Part shown: positions 10,926 through 21,640 of the stretch, piece after piece
Numbering within the stretch: position 1 is the stretch's first letter
How the letters are laid out: every line of letters starts with the position of its first letter
Source: Nemertoderma westbladi
Taxonomy: Eukaryota; Xenacoelomorpha; Nemertodermatida; Nemertodermatidae
Length of the DNA: 64,000 nt
NCBI GenBank assembly: GCA_032718475.1
Contig: JAUCBJ010008088.1
Coordinates: 16,199-80,198 of the forward strand
Direction of reading: 5' to 3'
Translations under genes and position numbers: made by a program
Notes under the pieces: generated by a model
What the model was told of the DNA's origin: nothing
Databases searched by the model: none
The model's input: only the letters and a program-made list of their open reading frames with translations

Positions 10926-13900
10926 ATGACGGAATTGATAGAAGATGACCTTGGTATTAGAGAGCGATATACTCTACCTTTACAAGCGTTTGTGGATAGC
11001 TTGATACGCGGTGAAGCCGATCCGACTATTACGGAGGACGATGGTCGTTATATCGAACCGCCGATGTCCCAGGAACAACTTACGCGTGAATCGGACTATA
11101 GAAAATTCACCGCTCGCTATACGAATCGTAATGGTACGTATATGAACTTCTTAACTACCGGCCATCCTACCGATTTACATGATACTGATGATGTAGACAC
11201 CGAAAGGGAAATGGTTTTATTTAAATATCATGCCCAGCGGAATCGTAATGATAAACCGAGAATAGAACACGAGAACTCTATTCGCAACCTACTCGACAGA
11301 GAAAACGTTGAAGAACCCGATAAGCGTATCAATTTCAACGACTACTTGGAATTTTTGAGAGAAACCTATCTCAATATTGCCAGTCAACAGAACCTAGAGA
11401 CTCGATATCCTCAAGGTATACATCACGATCCCATGGTAGAACTCAAACGACTCTATTTCACCATGATGTATCTTACCGCAGATCGTCCACTGCCTGTTGT
11501 CCCGGACAGCTTTGAACAAATGGAAGAGTATTGCAAAACTGGAGAACGATCACCCGCGTTTCCTCTGCAGGACGTACGTCTTTGGTATTATTGTGACTCA
11601 TGTCCTAGACCTAACCAGCAAACGGAAAGACATAAACATCCGCGGAGACGTTGTGCTAAACACAGTTTTACGCGTTATACTTACGGGAGTTTCGAGCGAA
11701 ACCTGTTCGACGTATCACCTACGATCGCCCGTCTAAAACGATCGCTAAATAAACCCATGATCAGAGTTCCGGAATACTCGGTCAGGCCTCCCCATTTCCC
11801 CGTGAGACCTCAAACTCTTGATCCTAACAGTATCACTGATCCTCCCGAGTTATATTCACTGTTCAAAGATTTGGTGTTACCCGAGCAGTTAATCGGTGGG
11901 GTTCCAGCGGTAGGTTCGTTAGATATTCGACCATCCTATTTAACCGGATTGGGACGTGGGCATCTAACATCGCCATTTAATCCTTACAATCGGCCAGGAT
12001 TAACTCCGATACAACCTGCCACGGAAGTCGAGGAGAGTGTCATCAGAAACGCTCTAGACGCCATCCGACAGAAAATCGGAAAGGGAACCCAGGATTTTCT
12101 AGAGAAACGTAAATTACAGCAGCAGGTCCAATCGGTTAAAGAGTTAGCCTTGCCGCAGTTTGATAGAGAAATCCAAAACCTCGAAGAGGACATCGAGCTT
12201 GGACGTACGTATTCTCTACAGGAGTTTCTAGAAGAACGCTTACAGAAACAAGCGGAGGAAAATCAACTAGAGGAGACACATACGGAAATGGAAATGGATG
12301 AGAGAGAAGAAGCCGCTTTAGCCCAACCCGAAGCTCAGATACTCATAACATATCTCTACTCTAAAACCGTCCGTCATCCATCGATGGTTCCGCATTTCGG
12401 AGACAAACTTTTTGCAAAGATACAACCCCAACCGGTTGATATCAGCATAAGATCGCAAAATCTTATCGCTGACGCTCCTATGTTACAGCGTCCGCCAATC
12501 GAGGCCGCTCGAGTTGACGGTATACTCGTTGAACCTCCGGACAATCGAGCGGATCTTGTCCGTCGTATGGTACACGATGTCAACATACGCGCTAGACCTT
12601 TACAGAACTCTTTTTATGGAATTAAAGACCACCCTTATTACGTTAATCTGACTCAATATTATATGGTAAAACCAGAAGATCCGACACATAATTTAAAGTT
12701 TCTACCACTAATAAATCCTCTGGACATTGTCGAACTCGAACAATTGCAAAAACATCTGGATCAGTTAGTAAAGGTAAACTCATTTCGAAAACCATATAAC
12801 GTTTCTCGAATAGAGAAGGATACAGAACCTCCTTATAATCTCGATGGATTTATTAAAACTCGATTAGTCCATTGGAATCTAGACGTATTATTCGAGGAGG
12901 AGAAAATACAAAGATATGGAAACGTGGAGACGTATACCACTCGATACATGAAGTATAGTGATCTCCCTGACGCTAATCAATGCGCCACCTTGTGGCATCC
13001 GGTAGGGATGACCCTCGAGAACGCCACCAAAGAGTGGAATGAAACTCTTAATATCATTGAGATGTATGGCGTTGTTACTTACGATAACGAAGGTAGCGTT
13101 CCAATCGGAGAATTAGGAACTACGCGCATGATACACATACGCGGATTAGCTGGTTCCACTCACGTGTTTACGCGAGCGTGTTCCGACGTGATCGATTATT
13201 CCTTTGAAATTCTCACCGAAACGCAAAAGAATCTCCGACATGGACAATTCGAACTCGCGCAGCGTTACGTCATTGACACCGAACGCAAACCGACCATGGG
13301 TATCGATGGATCGATGTTACCCCAGCCCGTTCTCGAAATGTTATTCAACGAAAGAATCATTAAAATCGGCTCAGCTGTTTACGGAGATCTCCAAAACGAC
13401 TTTCGGAATATGGAGAATATCCCCTATCCTTTCGTGGATACTCAGCTGATAGCTCCTTGGGCCGAAGGCCGAGGTTTCTTTCGCACCATGTATGCTAATG
13501 CGTCTAGCAACATTACAAAGGTGCAACGAACTTCCATCGGACATCTTGCTTTTCAGGAATACGGATGGAATTTCAAGGTCGGAAACCCCATCAACTATCA
13601 ACAAGTCTACGGAGACCATTATTCTCGATTATACTTTGACGGACCGTTGACCGCACCTGGCGCCGTGTATAGCTTCATGAGTGTTCCACTCCGCCCCTCC
13701 TTAGCTATCTACACGATCTTCGAAAACACCGCACTTTCCGGTTGGCTAGCCGATGTGTGCAGTCGTACTATACGCGCCCATCCATTAATCCTTGGGACCA
13801 AACTCGCTAAGCTAGATGAACATAATAAATTCATCCGCTTTGAATGTTTCCGACGATTTTTAACCCCGTTTCGCAACGTGGATAGCCAATTCAAAGACCG

Positions 13901-15185
13901 CGCTTTGACCAAGCTCAGCTTAAGAGACTCGGCTGCGGAGAAGTTAGATAGCGCTGGATTCGCTATTTTCAAAGACATTTGTATAATAAACCTGCACTCC
14001 TCGGTTATCCAAAGACCTCGGATCCCCACAGGTTATTCTGTCGTAGAAATTCAGACGATAGGTCCACTTGAGGAGACGGCCATGCCTACCTCAACTATAC
14101 AAGGGGAAGACGAACCCATATGTTTAGAATCTGAAGAGATTCAGCCCCCCACGTCTCGGAGTAGCGATAGCAACTATATATTGGAATGGTATCAAGGTCC
14201 ACAGTGTCTTACTGCGTATGATTATCGCCACGCCAATTATGTTTCTCGACAACGTTGTCGGCTGTGCGCATCGAGAGACCATATTACGTCTATGGACACC
14301 AACGATCTCTGTTCCTATTTCCACGAACAACCGTCGATGGAAATCTATTGTGCATATTGTCGGCTTAATAATTTGCACATTTTTGCTGTCTGCCCCCAAT
14401 TTATGACTCAATGCCATCATTGTCAATTAAAAGGACACGCCAGCTTTGATTGTCCCTTTAATCATGATTTAGAGAGCGTAGATGAAATGATTGTACTACG
14501 TTATATCAGAGCTTGGGAAGCGAACGCTGATTTACATTGTGATTCGCGCCATCGCTATTACCCTGGACGCGCTTACGAAGGAGTTTATGCGTTCCATCCT
14601 TATTTGTTTGCATCCGTCGAGCAAAAATCACGCCTATCAAGTTATGAACTATTGAAGCGCGTTGGAGAATGTATTTCAACTAAATATGTACGCAAATTCC
14701 TCAGGAGCATTAATCCGAGTGACATCCATTCTTACAACTTAATAAACTTTATCCGTCAAGACCCTGCCTATGGAGACTTATTTGTCAACTCACACCCCGA
14801 GTTACAGGAAGTATATCGACGGCCTTACGAGTATCGAGCCCGCGAACGCGAGTTGGAAAGAACCATTAAACCAAGGAAGTTTCTAACTACCTATGGTCCA
14901 CCCACGGCCCTCGTGCAGACCACTCGTACAGGACCCGTAAGAGCGGCTGTCTTGAAACGAGCTCTCAAAGCCGTTAGACCCCTCTCCCTGGACGTTGATG
15001 TCAATCAACCCGGTACTTCGACCGGCGGATATACCGATCGCAATCCCATACCTTCTGATGCAATCATATTGCACCCTTCACCCAGGAGTTATAGCCCTCC
15101 TCGTAAAGTGGCTCGCCCCAAAGAGAAAAGGACTCTTGCTAGCTTTAAAAAACTGCGTAAACGCCATCCGCGCAAGAAAGACTAA
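10926..15185 (+). CDS. Unknown 1,419-aa protein carried in place of pol
   Basis: Uninterrupted from ATG (10926) to TAA, so it has been under recent coding selection. I do not recognise the family. Visible features: a putative metal site at about 222-247 (CDSC, then HKH, then CAKH); a helical charged region at about 370-470; a large mixed alpha/beta middle rich in aromatic residues (about 480-1060); a cluster of three Cys/His knuckle-like modules at about 1110-1170 (CRLCASRDH; CAYCRLNNLHIFAVC; CHHCQLKGHASFDC, the last a perfect CX2CX4HX4C gag knuckle); and a basic tail (KKLRKRHPRKKD). No reverse transcriptase YxDD, RNase H DEDD, integrase HHCC/DDE or protease DTG motif is apparent. The knuckles and basic tail suggest nucleic-acid binding, possibly a structural or packaging role; this is inference. 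Confidence 0.85.
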   Translation: MTELIEDDLGIRERYTLPLQAFVDSLIRGEADPTITEDDGRYIEPPMSQEQLTRESDYRKFTARYTNRNGTYMNFLTTGHPTDLHDTDDVDTEREMVLFKYHAQRNRNDKPRIEHENSIRNLLDRENVEEPDKRINFNDYLEFLRETYLNIASQQNLETRYPQGIHHDPMVELKRLYFTMMYLTADRPLPVVPDSFEQMEEYCKTGERSPAFPLQDVRLWYYCDSCPRPNQQTERHKHPRRRCAKHSFTRYTYGSFERNLFDVSPTIARLKRSLNKPMIRVPEYSVRPPHFPVRPQTLDPNSITDPPELYSLFKDLVLPEQLIGGVPAVGSLDIRPSYLTGLGRGHLTSPFNPYNRPGLTPIQPATEVEESVIRNALDAIRQKIGKGTQDFLEKRKLQQQVQSVKELALPQFDREIQNLEEDIELGRTYSLQEFLEERLQKQAEENQLEETHTEMEMDEREEAALAQPEAQILITYLYSKTVRHPSMVPHFGDKLFAKIQPQPVDISIRSQNLIADAPMLQRPPIEAARVDGILVEPPDNRADLVRRMVHDVNIRARPLQNSFYGIKDHPYYVNLTQYYMVKPEDPTHNLKFLPLINPLDIVELEQLQKHLDQLVKVNSFRKPYNVSRIEKDTEPPYNLDGFIKTRLVHWNLDVLFEEEKIQRYGNVETYTTRYMKYSDLPDANQCATLWHPVGMTLENATKEWNETLNIIEMYGVVTYDNEGSVPIGELGTTRMIHIRGLAGSTHVFTRACSDVIDYSFEILTETQKNLRHGQFELAQRYVIDTERKPTMGIDGSMLPQPVLEMLFNERIIKIGSAVYGDLQNDFRNMENIPYPFVDTQLIAPWAEGRGFFRTMYANASSNITKVQRTSIGHLAFQEYGWNFKVGNPINYQQVYGDHYSRLYFDGPLTAPGAVYSFMSVPLRPSLAIYTIFENTALSGWLADVCSRTIRAHPLILGTKLAKLDEHNKFIRFECFRRFLTPFRNVDSQFKDRALTKLSLRDSAAEKLDSAGFAIFKDICIINLHSSVIQRPRIPTGYSVVEIQTIGPLEETAMPTSTIQGEDEPICLESEEIQPPTSRSSDSNYILEWYQGPQCLTAYDYRHANYVSRQRCRLCASRDHITSMDTNDLCSYFHEQPSMEIYCAYCRLNNLHIFAVCPQFMTQCHHCQLKGHASFDCPFNHDLESVDEMIVLRYIRAWEANADLHCDSRHRYYPGRAYEGVYAFHPYLFASVEQKSRLSSYELLKRVGECISTKYVRKFLRSINPSDIHSYNLINFIRQDPAYGDLFVNSHPELQEVYRRPYEYRARERELERTIKPRKFLTTYGPPTALVQTTRTGPVRAAVLKRALKAVRPLSLDVDVNQPGTSTGGYTDRNPIPSDAIILHPSPRSYSPPRKVARPKEKRTLASFKKLRKRHPRKKD

Positions 15186-15263
15186 CTGTTTAGAGTATTT
15201 TTATATTTTAGAAACTGTGATTTTGTATATTTTATAGACTTAAATCCCATTTTCTGGGAGCGG
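15186..15263 (+). other. 3' untranslated tail and likely polypurine tract
   Basis: A 78-bp stretch between the stop of the second ORF and the 3' LTR. The last bases before the LTR (CTGGGAGCGG) are purine-rich and in the right place for plus-strand priming. Confidence 0.5.
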
Positions 15264-16453
15264 TGTAAAAGCTTTTGTGGGATAACTGATACGTTTGCCT
15301 TTGCTGGCCAGTTCCCCCCCGGTCGCTAGAATACTCTCAAAGGGATTTATAACTAAAATAGTGCAAGCTACCAGCTTATTGGCTGATGTGCTGTACGGAG
15401 ATATCTGGGCTCAGTTTAATCGGCCAACTAGCTTAGAGAGGTTGCCTTAGCCTTGCTGTCCGTATCGGCCAATAGAATTTGAGTGGGCGTTGATTTCGAC
15501 CTATCCCAGAGCTACTGAACTGAATTTCCTATCTCACTGCTCATCCTCTGTGTTGAACGGGAGCTTCGGGGAATAAGGGTAGTTGGTATCCTCATATAGT
15601 AGGTAGTCATATGATTCTTCATATGATTCTGTTGTTATGTTCCCATTTTTCGCCATAACACCGGCTTTAGGGAATAACTCCAGTAAAACTGCTTAAATTA
15701 TCGAAAGTATAACTGTTACCTTAACTAATCAATCTTAACTTACTTAACTCACTATTAATCATATTGTTTGTACTGTTATTTACCGTCAGTTATTAATTGT
15801 ATCTATTTGTTGATGGAAATATTGCTCTTTGGATAATACGGATAAATCACCCAAATTTCCCAATTTTCTTGATACACTACAGGTTAGAGAGACAGGCTAT
15901 ACATAACAATTGCGATTTATATTAATGTGGTGTGTATTGAATCTAATGTTATTTAGCAGACCCTACATGAGTCAATTGCTGCTCTCTTTATGTGTGATCA
16001 AATTTACTGACGGTCGGCAGAATAGTGTGCATGATTGTGATTGGTAACAAAGTATTTCCTAAAGAATACGCCTTATACTTTAATCATAAGCGGTATCGTT
16101 GCGTTTAGTATAAGTCCTAGTTCTGTTTAAATAGATAGAGCGCCACGTCCTAAAGGAACTGTTAATATTTCCCGAAAGCCAATAATATCTGTCAGAGATT
16201 AATTATTAACGATCTATCGAATAATACAGTAGGTTTACACTGCAACCTTACACTGCAATAATAAAATTTAAGCAGCCGAATTCAGCCTCCCGGGTGTAGA
16301 TCCATCGGGTGAATGATCGCGCATGGGCTGACTTCGGGTAATGTTTTGTGTATTAGCATAAAATATTGTCGTATGCTAAAGGTGTTTTAATTAACTAAAA
16401 GACATATAAATTTTGGCAGGTTAAACTGCTAAAGGTCTTCAAAAGCGCGAACA
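15264..16453 (+). repeat. 3' long terminal repeat (1,190 bp)
   Basis: Same length as 1229-2418 and identical by eye apart from one substitution near 15,592. The right end ...GCGCGAACA abuts the TTCGT duplication at 16454-16458. Confidence 0.95.
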
Positions 16454-16458
16454 TTCGT

Positions 16459-16767
16459 GTTTGTCAGTCTGTCTGTCTGTCTGTGTGTCGGTTTGTCTGT
16501 CAAAAATTATGGAAACATGAAATCTAACAAAATGTTTTGCTTTTGGGTGAAATGAAATCACCGACCAAGAAAATCCCATAATTGTTTGTTAATTTGAGAT
16601 ATTTCTCAATTTTGACAGACAAGCAGACAGAAAGACCGACAGACAGACAGACGTACAAACATTAAATAATCAATCAAAAGTAAAAATAGATATCGGAAAT
16701 GAAGTCACCGACCAAGAAAACCCCATAAATAAATTTGTTTGTTAATTTGATTTAGTTCTCAATTTTT

Positions 16768-16800
<33 letters not shown>

Positions 16801-17140
16801 ACGTCAAGATTTCTTCAAACTGAAAAAGTAAATTGTAACTGTAATTACCACCCAGTGACATTTTAAATGTTATCACCACTCAGAAAAACCCCATAACACT
16901 AATTTTGAATAGTTTGTGCGCTTCTTAAATTTTAACAGACAGACAGACATACCAAAAACAGACAGACTGACTGACATGCAAACAATCGTCTAGAATCGGT
17001 AAATAGTGAAAACCGACATCGTATTTGAAATCATCGGCAAATAAAAACCCAATAGCAAAAAAATGTAGGTGTTGGTGCTTTATTTATTTATTTGTTACAT
17101 TTTTGACAGACAAACAGACAAGTATTCAGACAAACAGACA
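16459..17140. repeat. Tandem diverged ~140-bp units with GACA/GTCT microsatellite
   Basis: At least three units share TCACCGACCAAGAAAA.CCCATAA followed by an AT-rich spacer and a run of ACAGACAGACAG (16,615-16,650; 16,770-16,803; 16,935-16,955; 17,105-17,145). The first module after the LTR matches the one just before the element, confirming that the LTR element inserted into this array. Confidence 0.75.
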
Positions 17141-18835
17141 GAGTGACCTCCAATAGAAATAACAATTAAAAAATTGTCGCCTAAGGTCCATTCACTGATG
17201 TGTATCAGAATTCTGACGTATATACCTAATTTTTTACAAGTCTGCTTTGAAATATCGTAAAAGTTTTCATTTGAAAATCCCCCCAATTACAGAAAATTGG
17301 CGGGAACGTTTGAAACTCTCATAACTTGAAAGGCGTTTTTCTCAAAACTTTGTTAAAATTTGGTCATAAGACTACTAATTTTCAAAACTCAATATCTCAG
17401 CAACACTTTATCGGATTTGAAATCTGTTTTCAGTGTTCGATTCAGCATAAAAATGTGTATTTGAATCAATAAAAAAACACAAAATTATTTTTTGTAACCG
17501 TAGGTCGGTTTCTTGATCAAACCTAACAAATTCTGAGATAAAGCCATTTAAAGTTTTCAAACCTTCCCACCATTTTTTGTTAAATGGAGGGATGATTCAA
17601 ACTATATTCAAAAAATAAGAATAAATAATCCAAAAATAGTACTTCTTAACTAAAATTTTCTATATGGGGGTTTGCGTGATTGCATTTCCGATATCAGTTT
17701 TAACGTTTTATGAATTCAGACTGTCAGTTTAGAAAATCTCTAATTTGTTTAGAAAACCAAAATAATTTGCCCAATGACGAATTTGAAAGATTAATTTTGA
17801 AAGTTAGGCCATGCATTACTTCCTGTATTGCTTTGTTTTCTACTTTATTCAACAATACGGTATTGTACTGGTAAGTCGTATGTCATAAGTCAAAATAAAT
17901 TATGGAACACATTGGTTTAAAATGGAGCGCTTCCACTGGTATGTCATAAGTCGTTTGTTACGATTCATGAGTCGAAAGTGAATAAAGTGATTATGTCACA
18001 TGTTCCATCTTTTGACATACGACTCATAAGTTATATCCGGCAAGAGGCCTGTGATTGGTTACTTTGGGTAGCAGCAAGCCAGAAAATATTGTACAGCAAT
18101 TTATTGTGTTCCATTAAATGTTAGGCGCAACTTAAATTTTTTAAGAAAAGACTTATTTATGACTTCCCCAGTATAGAGCCCGGGAGGTACTGTATATGCC
18201 TACTTTTCACATCAACAGACTCAGACAAAATCTGAAAGCGATTTATAACATTCGACTCATGAGTTACCAGTGCCAGAGCGAGGGCCTACGTAATCTTAAA
18301 TATCATTGAAATATTAAACTACAGTAATAAAGACCTACTACCCTATGTAATGCAGCTTTGGTGAATTAATGCCATTTTTATTGGGAAGGAATATTCCACA
18401 TGATTGGGGTGTTGGGACAGTAAAATAAGTATCAAATTATAAGACTGTAAATTATGGGAATGTCAGTGAAACACTCGTAGACTGTAACACAGTCGATGTA
18501 GATTTACTTAGAAATAAACAATACCACGAGAAATGAGGCCGAGTTTATTCGATATTATAGAAGTTGGTACAAATGGAGCTGGAGGAGATGAATCAGATTT
18601 AGAGGATTAAGTATTCGATTCTGGTGAATGAACGAACAATAAGGAACAAACAACATTAATAATAAATTAAAATGGTTAATCTTAAATTTTGATTTACAGG
18701 TGTTTTTTTTATTTCAAACGCTCTAGTAAAGCTTATGTTTTTCAATTTGTTGTTGCAATATTTAATTTTAGAAATATTTCTAAACAAGTTGAAAAAATTT
18801 AGAAATCACTATTTTTATTTATAAATTTCACTAAC
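17141..18835. other. AT-rich non-coding sequence
   Basis: No supported gene. TATGTCATAAGTC-like and GACTCATAAGT-like short repeats recur from 17,870 to 18,260. A short ATG-initiated frame at 18,532-18,609 (MRPSLFDIIEVG...) ends in an acidic tail and a stop. It resembles the acidic N-terminus of some transposases, but it is too short to call. Confidence 0.5.
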
Positions 18836-19070
18836 ATATTTAGAAAAAAAAACCCTGACTGACAGACAGACAGGCTAAAAGACAGACAGCGAGACAGAAA
18901 GACATGCAAGCAGGCAGACAGAACGACAGACAATCTATAAAATACATGAAACATTAAAATCGACATTAGAAATTCGATCACTAAACAGGAAAAATGTTGG
19001 ACATTCTTTTTTTTGACAGACAAAACCGACTGAAAGGCAGACAGACAGCTATAACTCGAGACCTAAAATA
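18836..19070. repeat. GACAGACAG-rich repeat block
   Basis: Two runs of ACAGACAGACAGG-type microsatellite (18,860-18,930 and 19,018-19,050) separated by a TCACTAAACAGG-containing spacer. They look like further diverged members of the 16.5-17.1 kb unit family. Confidence 0.65.
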
Positions 19071-19159
19071 GATCTCGCTATCTCGTTTTCAGTTTTGAAA
19101 TCGCCATTAAATAAAAAAAAAAATTTATTTTTTTATCACAGACACGTGCGAAAAACATA

Positions 19160-19330
19160 AAGGCGGCACCCTGCCGCCCTGGGGGTCAGAATAATTTAAG
19201 TATAGGCGAAACTCTGTCGCCCTTGGGGTTGAGTTATAACTATATAAAGGCGGCATACTACTGCATCACTTATGAGCATGATCCTGAATTATTTAGAATG
19301 AAAAAGGCGGCAGTGTGCCGCCTTTTTTTA
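19160..19330. repeat. GGCGGCA-containing hairpin-forming block
   Basis: AAAGGCGGCA..TGCCGCC occurs at 19,160-19,178 and again as a tight hairpin ending in a T run at 19,305-19,328. It looks like the end of a small repeat; in this eukaryotic context I do not read it as a terminator. Confidence 0.4.
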
Positions 19331-20390
19331 GTGTTGGTACGCAAAGGATTAAAGAATTTCGGAAATTTCTTTAAGACTGCGTGAAATAGATAAATCCTCA
19401 TATGGGTCTCACACACGTGCTCCATTTTTCTCTCCTCCGGGTCGCCTCCGGCTTCGGCCGAATAAGATAATCATTTTTTATAAAATCAGCGAGTATTTTA
19501 TTTGACCGAGAACTGTAATCCTATAAAGTGCAAGATTACGACTTTGGTTATGTAATTTTATTCGAAAATGAATATAAAAAAAACCTCACAGAGAATTCTT
19601 GTATATCGTTAATATACTGAGACCTAAGATGATTAGCTAACGTCCTACAGTACCGTAGCATACAGTATAATGAATGTTATTAAAATGAAAGTAAGTGACG
19701 GTACCGGTAACGTATGTACCGGTAACGGGCCTAGCTCGTATGCTCTGTCCATGGGCGCCGCTAGATTTCCATTCGCTATAAAAACATTTGTCACCCGCCG
19801 TAAAAAGTCACCCACCGAGTTATAACAATATTTCAATTTTCGAATCAAATAATATTTGAAACTAATATTAAGTAAGATCAAAAGTGACCAAGAATAATTA
19901 ATAAATAATTTATGAGTATTTAGTGTGGCGGCCAACAGTCCTTTATTCAACGTCTAAATGATTAGTTAATAAAATAAACTTAAATTCAATTCATTGTTAT
20001 ATTTTTGTTTAGTTTAATAGATAATAATAGACAAAATATTCCGGAATTCAGACAGCACAATTATTTAAAGCGCAAACAGCAAAGCAAATATGTACATTTA
20101 TTATGTTTAACATATAACATGGGTGTAAACACTACCCCGACAGCCGACAACCGACAGCCGACAAGGACAAATATGAAACTACAATTGTCTTTTTTGCAAG
20201 TCGCTTATTCGCTTATTGTATTGGTTATTATAACATTCCGCTGTAAATTATTCCTTTCCCTCAATTGATAATTAACTTTGTAACATTAAGTAGCGTTAAT
20301 GGTTGTCGTTATTGGTTGTCTCTTGTCGGTGTAGCGTTGACACCACTGTAATCAGACTTATTGACATTAACTTTTTATATTATCAAACAG
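19331..20390. other. Probable intron of an unknown plus-strand gene
   Basis: No coding exon recognised. The interval ends at a good acceptor (TTTTTATATTATCAAACAG, 20372-20390). A GC-rich repeat piece at about 19,435-19,470 (GGGTCGCCTCCGGCTTCGGC) recurs inverted at about 21,402. A GACAGCCGACA/GACAACCGACA short repeat lies at about 20,138-20,166. Confidence 0.45.
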
Positions 20391-20859
20391 GCATCTGGAT
20401 GCAAGTCCCATATTCGGTAACGAAGAGGTTCTACTAAACCGACAATCGACAAGGAGAAACGAATATCCGACGGGAAGTAAACCGAGCAACTGCATCGCCG
20501 AAACTCCAATAACCTCGGCGACCCACACCACTTCCCGTAGCAACCAACGACCCACCACTAGCCCGGGCGGTTGCCAACCTTACGCCATGTACTCCGGAAT
20601 CTCGGGCAGCGGGATAGTTTACAACCAACCGCCCGACGGCTCGTTGCACAGACACACATACAGACGAACTCCCTCTGAACTATCGCCGGCGGAGCGCTAC
20701 CAAAACACCTCGCCTAGCAACCGGCATCGTATGGTGACGTCATTGACGCGCCCGGCAACGGGTATGCCGTCATCCACTGACTCCTGGAGTCCTCCGCCAC
20801 TTAGGAAACAGTTTACCGGTAACAGCATAGGCTCCGCAATTCGATATTCAGAAAATTAA
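20391..20859 (+). CDS. 3'-terminal coding exon of an unknown gene
   Basis: Following a good acceptor at 20389-20390, one frame stays open to TAA at 20857-20859 (first base completes a split codon, then His-Leu-Asp-Ala-Ser-Pro). The stretch is clearly more GC-rich than its surroundings and a polyadenylation signal follows, as expected of a last exon. It encodes about 155 residues rich in Ser, Thr, Pro, Asn and Arg with no membrane segment, ending SAIRYSEN. It reads like the disordered tail of a larger protein, perhaps a receptor or scaffold cytoplasmic tail, but I recognise no family. Upstream exons may lie left of the window, which would place the LTR element in its intron. Confidence 0.6.
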
Positions 20860-21042
20860 ACTATCTTTCTATTTCATCGACTTTTAGCTATATTTTAATT
20901 ACGCTTGTGAAGTGTACCTACTGTATGTGTATTTTGATTACATTATGTTCATCTTAGAAAGTTACAAAATTACATTTCCATGCTGATCTGAGTTGTTTGT
21001 TACCCGATCGAACGTTCAATACATAGTTGGTGAGTGTGATTT

Positions 21043-21048
21043 AATAAA
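21043..21048 (+). promoter_or_regulatory. AATAAA polyadenylation signal
   Basis: AATAAA lies about 185 bp after the stop of the exon at 20391-20859 on the same strand. It supports that exon being the 3' terminus of a plus-strand gene. Confidence 0.6.
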
Positions 21049-21234
21049 GACACTGCCGGCACCACCACCGTAAGGAACAAAGTTTAACACGTTTCATGTT
21101 CTACTCGATTTGTTTATTCAAATATCAGATAAAGGAGGACTAGCTATTTTTTAGAAATTAAATGAATTGGAGTTGAGCTGTTAATGCAAATGCAATCCTT
21201 GAGCTCTGCTCGGGTACCTGCAGCTATTATTAGT

Positions 21235-21320
21235 TTGTGGTTGGCTGCCTGGGTTTGTGGCTGGCTGGCTGGGTTTGTGGCTGGCTGGCTGGGTTTGCGG
21301 CTGGCTGGGTTTGTGGTTAG
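21235..21320. repeat. GGCTGGCTGGGTTTGTGG tandem repeat
   Basis: About five imperfect copies of GGCTGGCTGGGTTTGTGG, starting with a TTGGCTGCC variant. No coding signal. Confidence 0.8.
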
Positions 21321-21399
21321 AATGTTAGAACAGTAATAAGTCGGTCAATCATGGATGAAATGTAACCAAACTTGGTACACATGTACAGTAAAAAAAGCA

Positions 21400-21640
21400 A
21401 ACAGTCGGCCGAAGCCGGAGGCGACCCGAAGGCTCCTCTTTCGATAGATGCTACCCGAGGGTAGGGGTGGGCGCTACTCCTATACCAAGATTTGCTCCCA
21501 GTTATTTAACTGGTACTCATTTTATCGACCCCAGTGGATGAAAGGCTGAGTGGACCCTGGCGGGGCTGAACCTACAACCAATAGATTGCAGACCCGGCGC
21601 TCAATCCAATGAGCTACCCCGCCTTTGCATACATGTACAG
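21400..21640 (-). repeat. tRNA-derived SINE
   Basis: On the minus strand the segment starts GGCGGGGTAGCTCATTGG, with an RNA polymerase III A-box (TAGCTCATTGG). A B-box-like GGTTCAGCCCC follows, and the flanking GGCGGGG/CCCCGCC could pair as an acceptor stem. The D-arm pairs (GCTC/GAGC) but the anticodon stem does not, so it is a tRNA relic heading a SINE rather than a working tRNA. A non-tRNA body continues to about 21,400. Confidence 0.7.

Larger units (their letters stand above)
1229..16453 (+). mobile_element. BEL/Pao-derived LTR retrotransposon, non-autonomous, 15.2 kb
   Basis: The element is bounded by two 1,190-bp direct LTRs that begin TGTAAAAGC and end GCGCGAACA, giving canonical TG..CA ends. 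A 5-bp target duplication TTCGT lies at 1224-1228 and 16454-16458. Order: 5' LTR, 2.26-kb leader, gag-protease ORF with one frameshift, 1.6-kb spacer, a 1,419-codon ORF of unknown function, a short 3' tail, 3' LTR. The BEL/Pao assignment rests on the DUF1759-like gag region, the zinc knuckles, the DSGS-type protease and the NPADIASRG linker motif. Reverse transcriptase, RNase H and integrase catalytic domains are missing, so mobilisation would need pol from another element. Confidence 0.93.

Noticed and set aside
11984-14426. Short ORFs antisense to, or overlapping, the 1,419-codon ORF
   Set aside because: Shadows of a strongly coding frame; none has recognisable content.
680-17545. Inverted similarity flanking the LTR element as one large palindromic element
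   Set aside because: Only about 30 bp (TTTGATCAAGAAATCGACC and complement) match; neighbouring sequence does not, so it is better read as two repeat copies.
18532-18609. 25-codon acidic peptide as a transposase exon
   Set aside because: Suggestive acidic composition only; too short, no donor site or terminal repeats found.
19300-19330. Rho-independent-terminator-like hairpin with T run
   Set aside because: Eukaryotic context; the motif belongs to a GGCGGCA repeat block and no bacterial gene is nearby.
20005-20268. 87-codon plus-strand ORF with hydrophobic C-terminus
   Set aside because: AT-rich, in a probable intron, no homology I recognise and no splice context.
21545-21625. Functional tRNA gene
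   Set aside because: Acceptor and D stems pair but the anticodon stem does not, and a SINE-like body follows.
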